The position numbers were made by a program, and so were the translations under genes. Below, in pieces: positions 17,054 to 25,883 of a stretch of 64,000 nt of DNA. Below the pieces are notes generated by a model that was not told the DNA's origin, did no database searches, and saw nothing but the letters and a program-made list of their open reading frames with translations. This stretch comes from Pedobacter alluvionis (lineage in GTDB: Bacteria > Bacteroidota > Bacteroidia > Sphingobacteriales > Sphingobacteriaceae), in assembly GCF_003664035.1 (NCBI RefSeq), contig NZ_RCCK01000011.1, positions 1,328,504-1,392,503 on the forward strand, written 5' to 3'. Each line of letters starts with the position of its first letter. Within the stretch, counting starts at the first letter, position 1.

Positions 17054-18529
17054 TTATAATTTAAATATAATTTCCATATCTGGACAATTCTGCAAAATAT
17101 CTTCTTCTAATTTTATTAATGTTTCTGGAGGCACGTTTTGCCCTCTTACATCTATTATTGCTGTTTGTTTATCTCCTTGTGGTAAATGCGTAACTCTTTC
17201 GTTGTATTGTCTCGTCAGTTCAGCTTTTAAATTACTTCTTCCAGCAGAACTTTCAATATCATAATTTTTCACTTCAACGCTATGCCCTGGATTATATAAA
17301 TCTGGTCGCGTGCTACCCTCCGTTCCATAAGGCACCTCCTCTCCATTAATGAAACTTTTTTGGGTATCATAACCAGGATACCCCCCTTCAGCATCTAGTT
17401 CGCTCTGACGCCAACTAGGTCTGTTTCCATTTGTCTGTCCGTCCTCATAAGCTTTTCCCGTTCCACCACTTTTTACCTTTCTCGGATCGGTTGCGGTAGT
17501 TCCCGGCTTTAACCCATTAGGATTACCTCTGGAGTTTCTGAGCGTTCCGTTCGCGTCTCTAAATGTACCTGGCGGATCTACTTTGAGATGAAGGAAATAT
17601 AAGCCCAATAATGCATCAGACCACTGTAAACCGCTTACACCTTTATCTGCAATTCGGCTACCTAATTCATATTCAGGCAAAGCACCTTTAGCAAAACTAT
17701 CTCCTACACTTAATGGTTCTCCATTTTCGTCTACCGCATCAATTGCATAAGTTTTAGCTGCAGATTCGGCACCAAATATTCCCCTGGATCCTAAAGCAAC
17801 ACCTGCGCCGGTCCATCCGGCACCTATACCAAAACTTGTACCTATATTGCTCAAAACACTGGCAACGGTTGGCCTGGCCAAAATCATACTTGCCCTTGAT
17901 AAGCTAATGCCAGTCCCTACCGATCCCCCAGTTCCTGCTACAGTAACACTGCCTACGCCTAAAAGCGACCCTACAGTACCTACTGCCGCCCCAACAAAAG
18001 CACACTTAACCAGTTCACTACCATAACTAAGACTGGCGTAACCGATGGCGCCCATCCAACTTTTAATATTGGGCGCATATTGAACGGTTCCACCAGCTTT
18101 ACAGGTCATGGTACAGCCGCCAGTTATAACAGGTGTACCCTGTAAAATCATATCCGGTTTTTTACTATCCCACGATCTGGCCGGTCCCATTTTATGACCA
18201 CAAAGTAAACCGCCAATAACGGCACCGATAGCACCTCCAACAAGTCCTGCAACCGCGCCGAGTAAAATTAATCCTGCCCCACCGGTAGCAACAGTAAGGA
18301 CCCCAACCGCCACAGCCACAACAACTGCAATGGCAGCAATGAGCGCCATTAACAGCATATATTTTTTACATCCGAAATCTATCCAAGTGATGGTGCTGGT
18401 ATCAGATTTTGTAATGTATTTATGCCCTGAACTATCGTGAAGACTTTCCCTGTTACCTTGAAATGGGGAAGGCATTGCGCCTTCAGAACAAATCCAAAAA
18501 TCCTCTTCTGTTATGATTTTATGTCCCAT
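17054..18529 (-). CDS. PAAR-like T6SS effector with C-terminal PD-(D/E)xK nuclease
   Basis: A 491-aa effector. Residues 1-50 and about 115-150 form a PAAR-like tip (ITEEDFWICSEGAMP, HKYITKSDTSTITW, then DMILQGTPVITGGCTMTCKAGG), interrupted by a hydrophobic Ala/Gly-rich segment (about 55-112) able to span a membrane twice. A second Gly-rich hydrophobic block follows (about 160-260). The C-terminal about 120 residues carry a toxin domain: VPYGTEGSTRPD, then Asp410, Glu419 and Lys421 spaced as PD-x8-ExK, and IIDVRGQNVP. This is the restriction-endonuclease fold signature, so DNA cleavage is predicted. It starts 3 bp after the vgrG stop and is followed by Imm70. Confidence 0.8.
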   Translation of the reverse strand: MGHKIITEEDFWICSEGAMPSPFQGNRESLHDSSGHKYITKSDTSTITWIDFGCKKYMLLMALIAAIAVVVAVAVGVLTVATGGAGLILLGAVAGLVGGAIGAVIGGLLCGHKMGPARSWDSKKPDMILQGTPVITGGCTMTCKAGGTVQYAPNIKSWMGAIGYASLSYGSELVKCAFVGAAVGTVGSLLGVGSVTVAGTGGSVGTGISLSRASMILARPTVASVLSNIGTSFGIGAGWTGAGVALGSRGIFGAESAAKTYAIDAVDENGEPLSVGDSFAKGALPEYELGSRIADKGVSGLQWSDALLGLYFLHLKVDPPGTFRDANGTLRNSRGNPNGLKPGTTATDPRKVKSGGTGKAYEDGQTNGNRPSWRQSELDAEGGYPGYDTQKSFINGEEVPYGTEGSTRPDLYNPGHSVEVKNYDIESSAGRSNLKAELTRQYNERVTHLPQGDKQTAIIDVRGQNVPPETLIKLEEDILQNCPDMEIIFKL

Positions 18530-18532
18530 TAT

Positions 18533-20311
18533 CTAGTTTATAAATACGTCACCTCCGTCTATTTTAGTATTTCCACCGGTAACATGATTGGTTCCTGTAA
18601 TTGTGTTGCTAGATCCCGTAATGGTGTTGGTTTTAGATGTAATCTTCATGTCCTGCGTATTTAAATTAGTTGCTGTGCCATTAATATCTATCTTGCTCGA
18701 TTTTGCCCCGTCCTTCTGTGCAATTTCAATCTTATCAGCATGTATTAGAATCTGATCCTTTTCCAACGTTATAGAGGACGAGCCATTAGTAAGTACTACA
18801 GTTTGAGAAGATGTTACCGTTACTTTGTTATTGCCATCAACCACGATATGGTTACCGCCGGTTTTATCTTTAATGGTAATGCCACCACCATCGTTCAACT
18901 GTACAGTATGCCCGCTTTTAGAAGTTAAACTTTTGCTGTTGTTGCTTGCGCTGCCACCACTTCCGCTTTTGCCATGAAATACCGAGCCCAGTACAATCGG
19001 ACGTGCAATGTTTCCTTCCTCAAAAGTTAGCGCTACCTGGTCGCCAATCTCCGGAATAAATACAAAGCCCCTGTTTTTACTCACTTTATCGCTGCTTCCG
19101 GCATCTGGTGTAATTACCCGTAGCCATTCGGTTACATCATTGGTTTTGCATTCCCATTTAAATTTCACTTTAATACGGCCCTGGCCTTGCGGATCGGCGT
19201 TATCAACCACATCTGCCAATTGCATATCAGGGTTTGGTTTAGTGTAGTTTTTCACCGAAAGCCGTTCTGTTGTGGCTACCACGCCTTCGAAAGTATTGTA
19301 ATATTTTCCAGTACCATCAATATCGTGATTAATAGTAGTGATCAGGAATTTTCCCAGACTCTCCGTAGAAAATGAAAGTTCCTTTCTGATACTCATGGTA
19401 ATTTCGGCAATACTGCCAATACCCAAAGCAGCATTATCGCCACTGGCATTTACCTTTAAAAGGTTGCTGATGTGTGCTTTTTCTTCGTTCTGCACATGGC
19501 TTTTAATATCATTACTATTATCAACACGGATAAGTGCAGGTTGGTTAAAGGTTTTGCTATACATCATGTTAGACACTTTTATGGCGTGTGCCAGGTCTGG
19601 TGATCCATCACTAGCGCCACTACTTTCGCTCTGCAACATTTCGTCCTGTTTGGGATTATAGGCAAAACGTTTGTTTTTAATCGGCGCAATTTCCATGGCA
19701 TACTGCAGGTTTTGCACGTCGCGGCCATACACCAGGGCAACTTCTTTCTGATCGTCAGGCTTACCGAAGTTCAGCTGTTTGCCATCATAATAAAACCATT
19801 CGTGGTATTCGCCCGAAAGTCTGTTCAGGAAATCGAAATCACTTTCACGATATTGAATCAGGTAATCAATAGGTTCTTTTCTGGCTGCGTTGGCTACGAT
19901 TTTAATATCATTTGCAGGCACATCTGAAGTGGCAAGATTTACAATGCTATTTAAATCTTTATCAAGATAAGAGCCTAAATCAGGCCCCCGATCGATCAAA
20001 ATTGTTGGGCTATACCCACTCACGATTAACACACCATGATAACCATGGCTTTGTGCCAGTTCTACCTTAGTTACGAGACCGACAAATTCCTGTAAACCGC
20101 CTGAGTCGTAACCGAAAGAAGCGGTAAGGGTTTTCCCTACAAAATCGCGACTATCATCTAAGCTGATCATTCCAGGCAACCCCATCTGATCATGGTTAAA
20201 CCGCAGCTCAAAATAATGATGGACATTAAAGGCCTGCTTTAAGCTGAAAGAGGCAAAATGGGTAACTGCCTTATCTTCTATATTTATTTCGGTGATTAAT
20301 TTCTTTTCCAT
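18533..20311 (-). CDS. tssI: T6SS spike protein VgrG, copy 1
   Basis: Forms the trimeric needle tip that carries effectors. 592 aa: gp27-like base (about 1-370; ITEINIEDKAVTHFASFSL, LSGEYHEWFYYDGKQLNFG), OB-fold/gp5 domain (about 375-460; DPQGQGRIKVKFKW, EWLRVITPDAGSSDK, VFIPEIGDQV), then a repetitive beta-helix needle (HTVQLNDGGGITIKDKTGG onward, TNTITGSSNTITGTNHVTGG). It is about 70-80 percent identical by eye to copy 2 (34068) until the needle tail, where they differ, as expected if the tail fits a specific PAAR cargo. The PAAR-nuclease gene follows 3 bp after its stop. Confidence 0.93.
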   Translation of the reverse strand: MEKKLITEINIEDKAVTHFASFSLKQAFNVHHYFELRFNHDQMGLPGMISLDDSRDFVGKTLTASFGYDSGGLQEFVGLVTKVELAQSHGYHGVLIVSGYSPTILIDRGPDLGSYLDKDLNSIVNLATSDVPANDIKIVANAARKEPIDYLIQYRESDFDFLNRLSGEYHEWFYYDGKQLNFGKPDDQKEVALVYGRDVQNLQYAMEIAPIKNKRFAYNPKQDEMLQSESSGASDGSPDLAHAIKVSNMMYSKTFNQPALIRVDNSNDIKSHVQNEEKAHISNLLKVNASGDNAALGIGSIAEITMSIRKELSFSTESLGKFLITTINHDIDGTGKYYNTFEGVVATTERLSVKNYTKPNPDMQLADVVDNADPQGQGRIKVKFKWECKTNDVTEWLRVITPDAGSSDKVSKNRGFVFIPEIGDQVALTFEEGNIARPIVLGSVFHGKSGSGGSASNNSKSLTSKSGHTVQLNDGGGITIKDKTGGNHIVVDGNNKVTVTSSQTVVLTNGSSSITLEKDQILIHADKIEIAQKDGAKSSKIDINGTATNLNTQDMKITSKTNTITGSSNTITGTNHVTGGNTKIDGGDVFIN

Positions 20312-20334
20312 ATCAACTCAATAATAGTTTATGA

Positions 20335-21180
20335 CTACCTGAACATTCCATCGCGAAAGGTTAAAACGTTTCTTTTTCCATTAAAAACAGCTCCGTTTTT
20401 TGTTTCGTTAACTTCGGGATAGCTGATGGTTTTATCTTTAGGGGTATATTTCATGGCCAATTGGGCCGTAAGTTTTTCTTTATCCCCACCTTCTTTAAGA
20501 TCGGCAGAAGCAAACAATTGTGTTTTAACTACCTTCCCGAGTTTGAACAATGGCTTTTCAATGCTAAATTCTGAATGATTAACTACTAATGTATGGCTTA
20601 CACTATAGGGCTCTGTTCCGCTCATTTGGCCATAGCCTGTAAAGAGATATGTTTTTTGAGGAGCGGTATCTAAACGGTATATATGTTCAAAAAATGGAGT
20701 TGGACTCCCTTCATCGTCTTTATCTTTATAAAGGTCGTTAAATGAGATTGCGGTAGGGACATTGTTTTCGTTTTTATACTGAACGATGTTCTGTACATGC
20801 CACATAGAGCCCGAATAGGGAGAAAGCCAGTAAAACACCTTAAGATTTTTATCGTCGGCAATTAATACGTTAATTTCGTAAGCTTTTAACGAAGCAAAAT
20901 CATTTTCAAAAGCATTTGGCTTTTCGAGCGCGCTGATGAATGCTTTGATAAAAATTTCTTCAGCTTTGGTATCCCCATCATTGAGGTAACTCTCTCTTGA
21001 AGCAACCATTTTAGCCGCCAATTTTTCAAGCGAGTCTGTTTCGGTATTCTTTGTACTTTTATTATCCTGTATTATAGAATCGGCCGAGTATGCTGTACTT
21101 TGCCTTTTATCTTCATGTTTTGCACCACATGAAAAAAACAGGAATACCGAAGAAAAAAATAAAATGCCTGCTATTTTCAT
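20335..21180 (-). CDS. Lipoprotein, putative immunity to the lysozyme-like effector
   Basis: A 281-aa protein with a lipoprotein signal peptide (MKIAGILFFSS... FFSC, Cys18) and a Ser/Asp/Lys-rich linker, then a mixed domain (KVFYWLSPYSGSMWHVQNIV, YLFTGYGQMSGTEPY). I do not recognise the family. It begins 1 bp after the stop of the peptidoglycan-hydrolase-like effector gene, between it and vgrG. A membrane-anchored periplasmic protein in this place is what an immunity protein to a cell-wall toxin looks like, so that is the inference. It could instead be a general accessory lipoprotein. Confidence 0.65.
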   Translation of the reverse strand: MKIAGILFFSSVFLFFSCGAKHEDKRQSTAYSADSIIQDNKSTKNTETDSLEKLAAKMVASRESYLNDGDTKAEEIFIKAFISALEKPNAFENDFASLKAYEINVLIADDKNLKVFYWLSPYSGSMWHVQNIVQYKNENNVPTAISFNDLYKDKDDEGSPTPFFEHIYRLDTAPQKTYLFTGYGQMSGTEPYSVSHTLVVNHSEFSIEKPLFKLGKVVKTQLFASADLKEGGDKEKLTAQLAMKYTPKDKTISYPEVNETKNGAVFNGKRNVLTFRDGMFR

Positions 21181-21181
21181 A

Positions 21182-21901
21182 TTATTGCCTTGGTATATTG
21201 ATTAATCCCCTATTTTCCATAGCCTTTAAAATAACAGCTGTTCCAATTTGTTTATTTACATAATCGAGGCTAAAAACATGATCCCTTGGGAAACCTCCTT
21301 TAGTATAAAGGTTAGAGCCACCCCACAGATATGGCGAATTAATTTTATTATTTTGATAAGCTTTCGCTATACCATTATATTGCTCCAAACGAAGTAAAAC
21401 CTTGGGCAAAGACCATACTGTTTCCTTATCCAAACCGCGTAATTTTAAAGCATCAACAGCACTTTCCTCAAAGGTAAATGGTGGACCATGACTAATTTTT
21501 GGTCGGTTTGCAGGGTGCTGCCTGGTAAAGCCACTTAGTGGATCGCCATTGTGCAGGTGTTTGGTAAAATCAGAATTGCTTTCCCTATAATGTACGCAGG
21601 CAATAAAATACCATGGTATACCAGTTGTTTCAGAGAAAAGACCCGTATCTGAAAATGACCTGTTAAAAAAGCCATTTGCAATTTTTGGATTCTTTTTAAG
21701 AAAGCTATCTTCCGGTTCGGTTAGAAAGCAGGCATTGCGATAAGTATATTCGGTTAAATTAAGCAGTTTATTTCTTACCGCCTGATATCTTGATTTATGA
21801 TTTAAGATTTTATCATTAATAATCCGGTTGATCTCTGCAGTTTTTAACGGAGAAATTGTACAGGAATTGAACAGGTTTATGTATTCTAAATCGGTAGCCA
21901 T
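21182..21901 (-). CDS. Lysozyme-like peptidoglycan hydrolase, probable T6SS effector
   Basis: A 239-aa protein with no signal peptide, so it would need a secretion route. The core WYFIACVHYRESNSDF, HLHNGDPLSGFT, FTFEESAVDALKL, LRLEQYNGIAKAYQ and SPYLWGGSNLYTKGGF matches a lysozyme-fold family I know from phage and bacterial cell-wall enzymes; the Glu in HYRES is the likely catalytic acid. It lies directly downstream of the hcp pair and its terminator, upstream of a lipoprotein and vgrG. Peptidoglycan cleavage in the target periplasm is inferred; delivery could be by Hcp or VgrG. Confidence 0.75.
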   Translation of the reverse strand: MATDLEYINLFNSCTISPLKTAEINRIINDKILNHKSRYQAVRNKLLNLTEYTYRNACFLTEPEDSFLKKNPKIANGFFNRSFSDTGLFSETTGIPWYFIACVHYRESNSDFTKHLHNGDPLSGFTRQHPANRPKISHGPPFTFEESAVDALKLRGLDKETVWSLPKVLLRLEQYNGIAKAYQNNKINSPYLWGGSNLYTKGGFPRDHVFSLDYVNKQIGTAVILKAMENRGLINIPRQ

Positions 21902-21930
21902 AGGTAGCTCTTTTTATCATGCCACAAAAC

Positions 21931-21979
21931 AAAAAAATCGTTATTAGTGCCAGCTTAGCCGGAAACTAATAACGATTTA
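21931..21979 (-). terminator. Terminator after hcp pair 1
   Basis: A 13-bp stem (about 21936-21948 with 21965-21978, ATCGTTATTAGT and its complement) followed on the minus strand by a T run. It lies just after the stop of the second hcp, so most transcription would end here, giving high hcp and lower effector expression. Confidence 0.85.
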
Positions 21980-21986
21980 TATCAGA

Positions 21987-22382
21987 TTAAGCTTTTGGCC
22001 AATCGTTTTCGTGTTCTGCATTGCCCAGTTTTAGTTTACGGGCAGATACCACAAAATTTAAAGTCATCGGTGTATTGTCATTTACTGCAATACCCTCGCT
22101 ATATTGAATGATATAGGCATCTTCAAAAGTAAGTTCCTTCATTTTTGCATCTTCTTCGCCTTTTTTGAAGATAATGCTACCAGCCTGTGGTTTGTACTGA
22201 TTGTTAACCATTGATTCGATCACTGAAGTATCTTCAGTTGATTCGATTTCGATGTGGATGGTGCCACCATAAACACCTGACGATGGACGGCCTTTGGCGT
22301 CGACATCTCTATTTAATGAAAAGCTGCACTGTAGTACATCAAATTCTTTTGATCCTAAGTTTAAACGGGTTTTGAATGCCAT
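21987..22382 (-). CDS. tssD: T6SS tube protein Hcp (TssD), type A, module 1
   Basis: A 131-aa subunit of the inner tube that is fired by the sheath. T6SSiii TssD pattern: LNLGSKEFDVLQCSFSLNRD, DAKGRPSSGVYGGTI, STEDTSVIESMVNNQYKP, VVSARKLKLGNAEHENDWPKA split across the C-terminus. Nearly identical to the type-A copy at 36239-36634, with about ten differences, mostly between residues 68 and 110. It is second in a two-gene hcp unit, 129 bp after the type-B gene, and is followed by a strong terminator. Confidence 0.95.
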   Translation of the reverse strand: MAFKTRLNLGSKEFDVLQCSFSLNRDVDAKGRPSSGVYGGTIHIEIESTEDTSVIESMVNNQYKPQAGSIIFKKGEEDAKMKELTFEDAYIIQYSEGIAVNDNTPMTLNFVVSARKLKLGNAEHENDWPKA

Positions 22383-22511
22383 TGTAATAAAGTTTAATGT
22401 TTTTGAAAAGAATGAATTGCGGTGAGCGTTTAGCGTAGGGCGAGGAGCATTGTGATTAGTGTTAGGCGTTTTAAACCTTACACCTTCAACCTTTCTACCC
22501 TCAACCTTAGA

Positions 22512-22907
22512 CTAGGCTTTTGGCCAATCGTTAACATGCTCGGCGCTGCCTAATTTAAGCTTGCGGGCTGAAATCTGGAACTTGAGCGTCATCGCATGAT
22601 CGCCCACAATGTTGATTCCTTCGGAATATTTAACAATGTAGCCATCCTCGAAGTTAACTTCTTTCATTTTGGCATCTTCCTCGGATTTTTTGATCAGAAG
22701 GGTTCCTGTAATAGGTTTGTACTGGTTGTTTACCATTGCCTCGATTATTGAGGTGTCTTCGGTTGATTCGATCTCAATATCGATGGTACCGCCGTAAACT
22801 CCGGAAGAAGGTCTTCCTTTAGCATCTACATCACGGTTTAACGCATAGGCACAATGAAGTACATCGTACTCCTTGCCTGAAAAGTTTAATCTAGCTTTGA
22901 AAGCCAT
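22512..22907 (-). CDS. tssD: T6SS tube protein Hcp (TssD), type B, module 1
   Basis: A 131-aa Hcp paralog. It shares the RDVDAKGRPSSGVYGGTI core with the type-A protein but has its own features (LNFSGKEYDVLHCAYALNRD, GINIVGDHAMTLKFQIS). It differs from the type-B copy at 36747-37142 by only two residues (Ser/Ala in LNF-S/A-GKEYD and Ser/Thr in KK-S/T-EEDAK). It is the first gene after a long 5' leader. The two types kept together in both modules may form mixed tubes or carry different effectors; this is inference. Confidence 0.95.
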   Translation of the reverse strand: MAFKARLNFSGKEYDVLHCAYALNRDVDAKGRPSSGVYGGTIDIEIESTEDTSIIEAMVNNQYKPITGTLLIKKSEEDAKMKEVNFEDGYIVKYSEGINIVGDHAMTLKFQISARKLKLGSAEHVNDWPKA

Positions 22908-23366
22908 AGTTTTAAAATTTAAAGGTTAAATAATTGGATTTTTCGTAGCCTCCGCTACATTAAGTATAAACCAAATATTAAGCCAATTATTGTGTATCTC
23001 ACTCATATATAATGAGTAACAGAGTCTATAAAACTTAAAAATCTTGGCTCACGCTATAGGAAACGCAGATTATTGTGAAGAAAAAAAAGTGTATTTTTTT
23101 CAAAATAAATTTCCGTCTTATTTTTACTAGATACAATAGAGCAAAGTATTGTAGCATTTTAGGGCAAGTTGTTACTTTTTGCAACAGGTAGAATTGCTTA
23201 ATGACTAAATTTTTAATGTTGATGTGGTTTTCTGGAAGGAAGGAAATCAAAAAAAAATTAACAATATGTTTATTCTACAGTAGGATTTTTATTAACGAAA
23301 TGGAACAGCTGGTTTTCTGAATACATAAGCCATGCCTAAGCAGACAATACAAAAAAAAGATAGAAA
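22908..23366 (-). promoter_or_regulatory. Long leader and promoter region of hcp pair 1
   Basis: A 459-bp stretch without a convincing gene. Near the hcp start is a small hairpin GTAGC-CTCC-GCTAC (22945-22958), and at 23142-23172 there is a block that is also present upstream of hcp pair 2 (37411-37438): the minus-strand pattern CTTG-C/T-CCTAAAA-Y-GCTACA followed by CTTTG. The same hairpin occurs at 37178-37191. The conserved block, about 240 bp upstream of the start, is the best promoter candidate and implies a long untranslated leader. The open frame at 23035-23250 is AT-rich and not gene-like. Confidence 0.5.
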
Positions 23367-23576
23367 TTAAAATTGATAAAGTGGAGAAAAGAACTGTGTA
23401 CTGAAACCTGTTTTATTATCCTTTTTTAATTTCTCAGCAAAATCTATTAATTTTCCAGATGTTACTTCATACGTAAAAGGAACATTTAAGCTTCTATATG
23501 ATAGTGCGATACTGGAGATAAAAAGACCAATTCCCATAAAAAGGAACATAAAAAAAATCAACCTATCCTTTATCAT
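23367..23576 (-). CDS. Small membrane protein, possibly a fragment
   Basis: 69 aa: one N-terminal membrane span (LIFFMFLFMGIGLFISSIAL) and a short tail (FTYEVTSGKLIDFAEKL). The start overlaps the stop of the 319-aa lipoprotein gene by 4 bp (ATGA type), which supports translation. The tail resembles the beginning of longer small-membrane proteins and stops abruptly, so the gene may be truncated. It is the last gene of module 2. Confidence 0.5.
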   Translation of the reverse strand: MIKDRLIFFMFLFMGIGLFISSIALSYRSLNVPFTYEVTSGKLIDFAEKLKKDNKTGFSTQFFSPLYQF

Positions 23577-24532
23577 CTGATAATTTCGAGTTTATCGCTA
23601 CCTTCGGGTTTATGCAGATAGAAGGTGTGTGATTTGGGCATCATATTTTTAGCAGTCTTAGAAATCAGCGGAGAATATCCGAAAGTAAGTGTATCTGCAC
23701 ACACTAAAGTTACCACTCTCCCATTTCCAAAAAATTTTAACTCTGCCTTCTTACATGGATATATAAAATTTCTTTTCTCAACGGCATAATCGCTCATATT
23801 CTTTGTAAGCTGATTTTCAATTTCTTTATTCCAGGGTTTTGATGCTGCTTCTTCATAAATTGTATTTCTAACTAATGAAAGAAATTTATTTTGATTGCCT
23901 TCTTCCAATACTTTTTTGTAATTGTCATAAAACTCATCAACTTCTCTACGGATATTTGGATCATTGATTAATTTTTTACTTTTACTCCAACCCACAATTT
24001 TCCAATTAATGTCTTTAGCATCTACTTCAAATGAAGTTTTATATTCTGAATATGACATAGGCTTCTCTAATTGAGGTGTTTTATATACTAATGTTTCCCA
24101 CTTATATTCGTTTCCTTTACCTTTAGCATTTAACTGATCGAGCATAGTCATTGGCTCTTTGTTTTTTGTAATATCTATTTTAATAAAGGAGTTCTTAGAA
24201 AGAGATGAGACAAAAAGGTTTTCCTCTTTTTTTGCAGGAAACATTTTTATTGTTATTTCCTGTTTTCCAGGCTTTAGAATATATTGGTTAATATCAACCG
24301 TCAAACCCGATCTCTCACCTAATCCAAAATAAGTAATGATCGGCATATCATTCAATAATATTTCGTACGAACAATCTAAATGCTCATACTTTAGTTTAAA
24401 CAACATACCCTCTTTTTGATATTCTATTTTTTCCAGGATTCTATTTTCAGCTGCTATATCTTTTTTGTTCTGTGCACAACATTCTAAACTTATGTAAATT
24501 CCTATTACAATTAATTTTATTAGCTTATTCAT
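23573..24532 (-). CDS. Lipoprotein, paralog of the 324-aa protein; putative immunity
   Basis: A 319-aa protein with a lipoprotein signal (Cys19 or Cys20 in LECCAQ). It shares a layout with the 324-aa protein at 26107-27081: a strand-rich N-terminal part with a YEILLNDMPI/YELYLDDILI motif, a central VDAKDINWKIVGWSKSK/VDVKGLPYRVKGWSESQ motif followed by a helix with FLSLV/FLKLC, and a C-terminal FFGNGRVVTLVC ... HKPEGSDKLEIIR block. Sequence between these is diverged. I infer a second, specialised or orphan member of the same immunity-like family. Confidence 0.7.
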   Translation of the reverse strand: MNKLIKLIVIGIYISLECCAQNKKDIAAENRILEKIEYQKEGMLFKLKYEHLDCSYEILLNDMPIITYFGLGERSGLTVDINQYILKPGKQEITIKMFPAKKEENLFVSSLSKNSFIKIDITKNKEPMTMLDQLNAKGKGNEYKWETLVYKTPQLEKPMSYSEYKTSFEVDAKDINWKIVGWSKSKKLINDPNIRREVDEFYDNYKKVLEEGNQNKFLSLVRNTIYEEAASKPWNKEIENQLTKNMSDYAVEKRNFIYPCKKAELKFFGNGRVVTLVCADTLTFGYSPLISKTAKNMMPKSHTFYLHKPEGSDKLEIIR

Positions 24533-24662
24533 CTTCTACTTTATTTAAATTTAAAAATCTGTTTTCTTATTTAGATTCTTTATGCAGTATTTGGAAAATC
24601 CGGAAAAATATTAATCTGCAATCCCTCAACAAAGATCTCGGATTCAATCTTTAAAGAATCCA

Positions 24663-25352
24663 TTACTTAGAATTAATTCTAACAGCCTTTAATTTATTTT
24701 TATTCGAATAGCCCATAATACTGAGAAAAAGAAAAGAAAGATTAAATGCCAAACAGATGATTATCAAGGCATCAGCTTTTATCTGAAGTACAACAGAAAT
24801 TAAATATAGAAATGCCGAAACTGGAACCGTTAACATAAATGCGAATAAAAATCGGAAAAACTGGGTTTTGGCATGATCAAAAGCATTGATAAAATCGTAG
24901 TAAAAGCCCAACATATTAAGGCCTAAAAACATAATTGCTATCATCAATAAGCTTGTATTTTCAATTATGTAATAGTTGGCTTTTGTAATTACATCAAGTA
25001 CATTTCCTAATGCATTTTTGAGAATCAATAATGGTATCCCGAAGACGGCAAGTAGTACTCCTATATAAACGATCCAAAAAAAATATTTTTTCGATAACTT
25101 TTCAGCTCCTCCCTTTTTGTAGCTTTTAATAATGGTTTTATTAAACCGTGATGGTCTGAAACTGTATAAAACGATAAGGAAAAAATAAAATTCAAGCTGG
25201 AAAATAGTCAGTTGATAACCATCGTTTGTATTCCTGATTAAGCTTTCGTTAGTTTCTTGGGTAATGAAGAAATAGAATAACGAGCAAACAACATAGAGCC
25301 TAAAAAGTAGGAAATAGCAGAATAGAATAGTTGAAATTCTTCTGGCAATCAT
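24663..25352 (-). CDS. Unknown multi-span membrane protein
   Basis: 229 aa with about six hydrophobic segments, short loops and a basic C-terminus (SNKNKLKAVRINSK). No motif recognised. It lies in the module-2 tail among immunity-like lipoproteins, 130 bp after the 319-aa gene start region and 69 bp from the 153-aa gene. The local DNA is more AT-rich than the T6SS core, suggesting later acquisition. It may be an immunity protein to a membrane-acting toxin, but this is only context. Confidence 0.55.
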   Translation of the reverse strand: MIARRISTILFCYFLLFRLYVVCSLFYFFITQETNESLIRNTNDGYQLTIFQLEFYFFLIVLYSFRPSRFNKTIIKSYKKGGAEKLSKKYFFWIVYIGVLLAVFGIPLLILKNALGNVLDVITKANYYIIENTSLLMIAIMFLGLNMLGFYYDFINAFDHAKTQFFRFLFAFMLTVPVSAFLYLISVVLQIKADALIIICLAFNLSFLFLSIMGYSNKNKLKAVRINSK

Positions 25353-25421
25353 ACTTTAATAGCTATTTCCATCAAATTAAGAGACTAATTTAAGCCTATT
25401 TTATCCACTCCAAACTATTTA

Positions 25422-25883
25422 TTATTTTTCCAATAATATCTTATGCTTCAACATTACTCTTTTCAAACCTAAGCCTTCCCTACTATAAACAAGTTTCATT
25501 TGCTTAAATTGTCCACCCTCATCATAAGTCATCCATATAAAACTATTGGCTAAATCCAGATCTTTTGTTTCAATGAGTGTAGGAAGGTACGGCTTTAACA
25601 AACTGAACATTAGGGTAATGATTTCGTTTTCATAAAGGCGGTAAATCCTAAACTTTTCTGTATTAAACGCTAAAAATATTTCAAATAATATTTGATAAAA
25701 CCAGGATTTTCTGGTTAATTCATATTGTATTGGTTTATTAAAGTAAGTATATAATTTATGTTTATTAAAACCTCGGTTATAGAAAATAATGATGTCATCA
25801 ATTGAATCAATAGCGATTTTCTCCTTTAAAAAGAATGTTTCAATAATCAGATCGTTGTTTTCCAAATAAATTTTATAGAACAT
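25422..25883 (-). CDS. Unknown 153-aa protein
   Basis: A soluble or membrane-associated protein with many Ile, Phe and Tyr residues (IDSIDDIIIFYNRG, SWFYQILFEIFLAF). No family recognised. Its start overlaps the 3' end of the lipoprotein fragment at 25847-26092. It may be an immunity protein or a leftover of rearrangement. AT-rich, like its neighbours. Confidence 0.5.
   Translation of the reverse strand: MFYKIYLENNDLIIETFFLKEKIAIDSIDDIIIFYNRGFNKHKLYTYFNKPIQYELTRKSWFYQILFEIFLAFNTEKFRIYRLYENEIITLMFSLLKPYLPTLIETKDLDLANSFIWMTYDEGGQFKQMKLVYSREGLGLKRVMLKHKILLEK

Noticed and set aside
23142..23172. Sigma-54 promoter ahead of hcp, as in some T6SS loci
   Set aside because: The conserved block lacks the TGGCAC-N5-TTGCW pattern on either strand.
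23035..23250. 71-codon minus-strand frame in the hcp leader
   Set aside because: Composition is that of random AT-rich DNA (runs of Phe, Lys, Ile), and it covers the conserved upstream block seen in both leaders.
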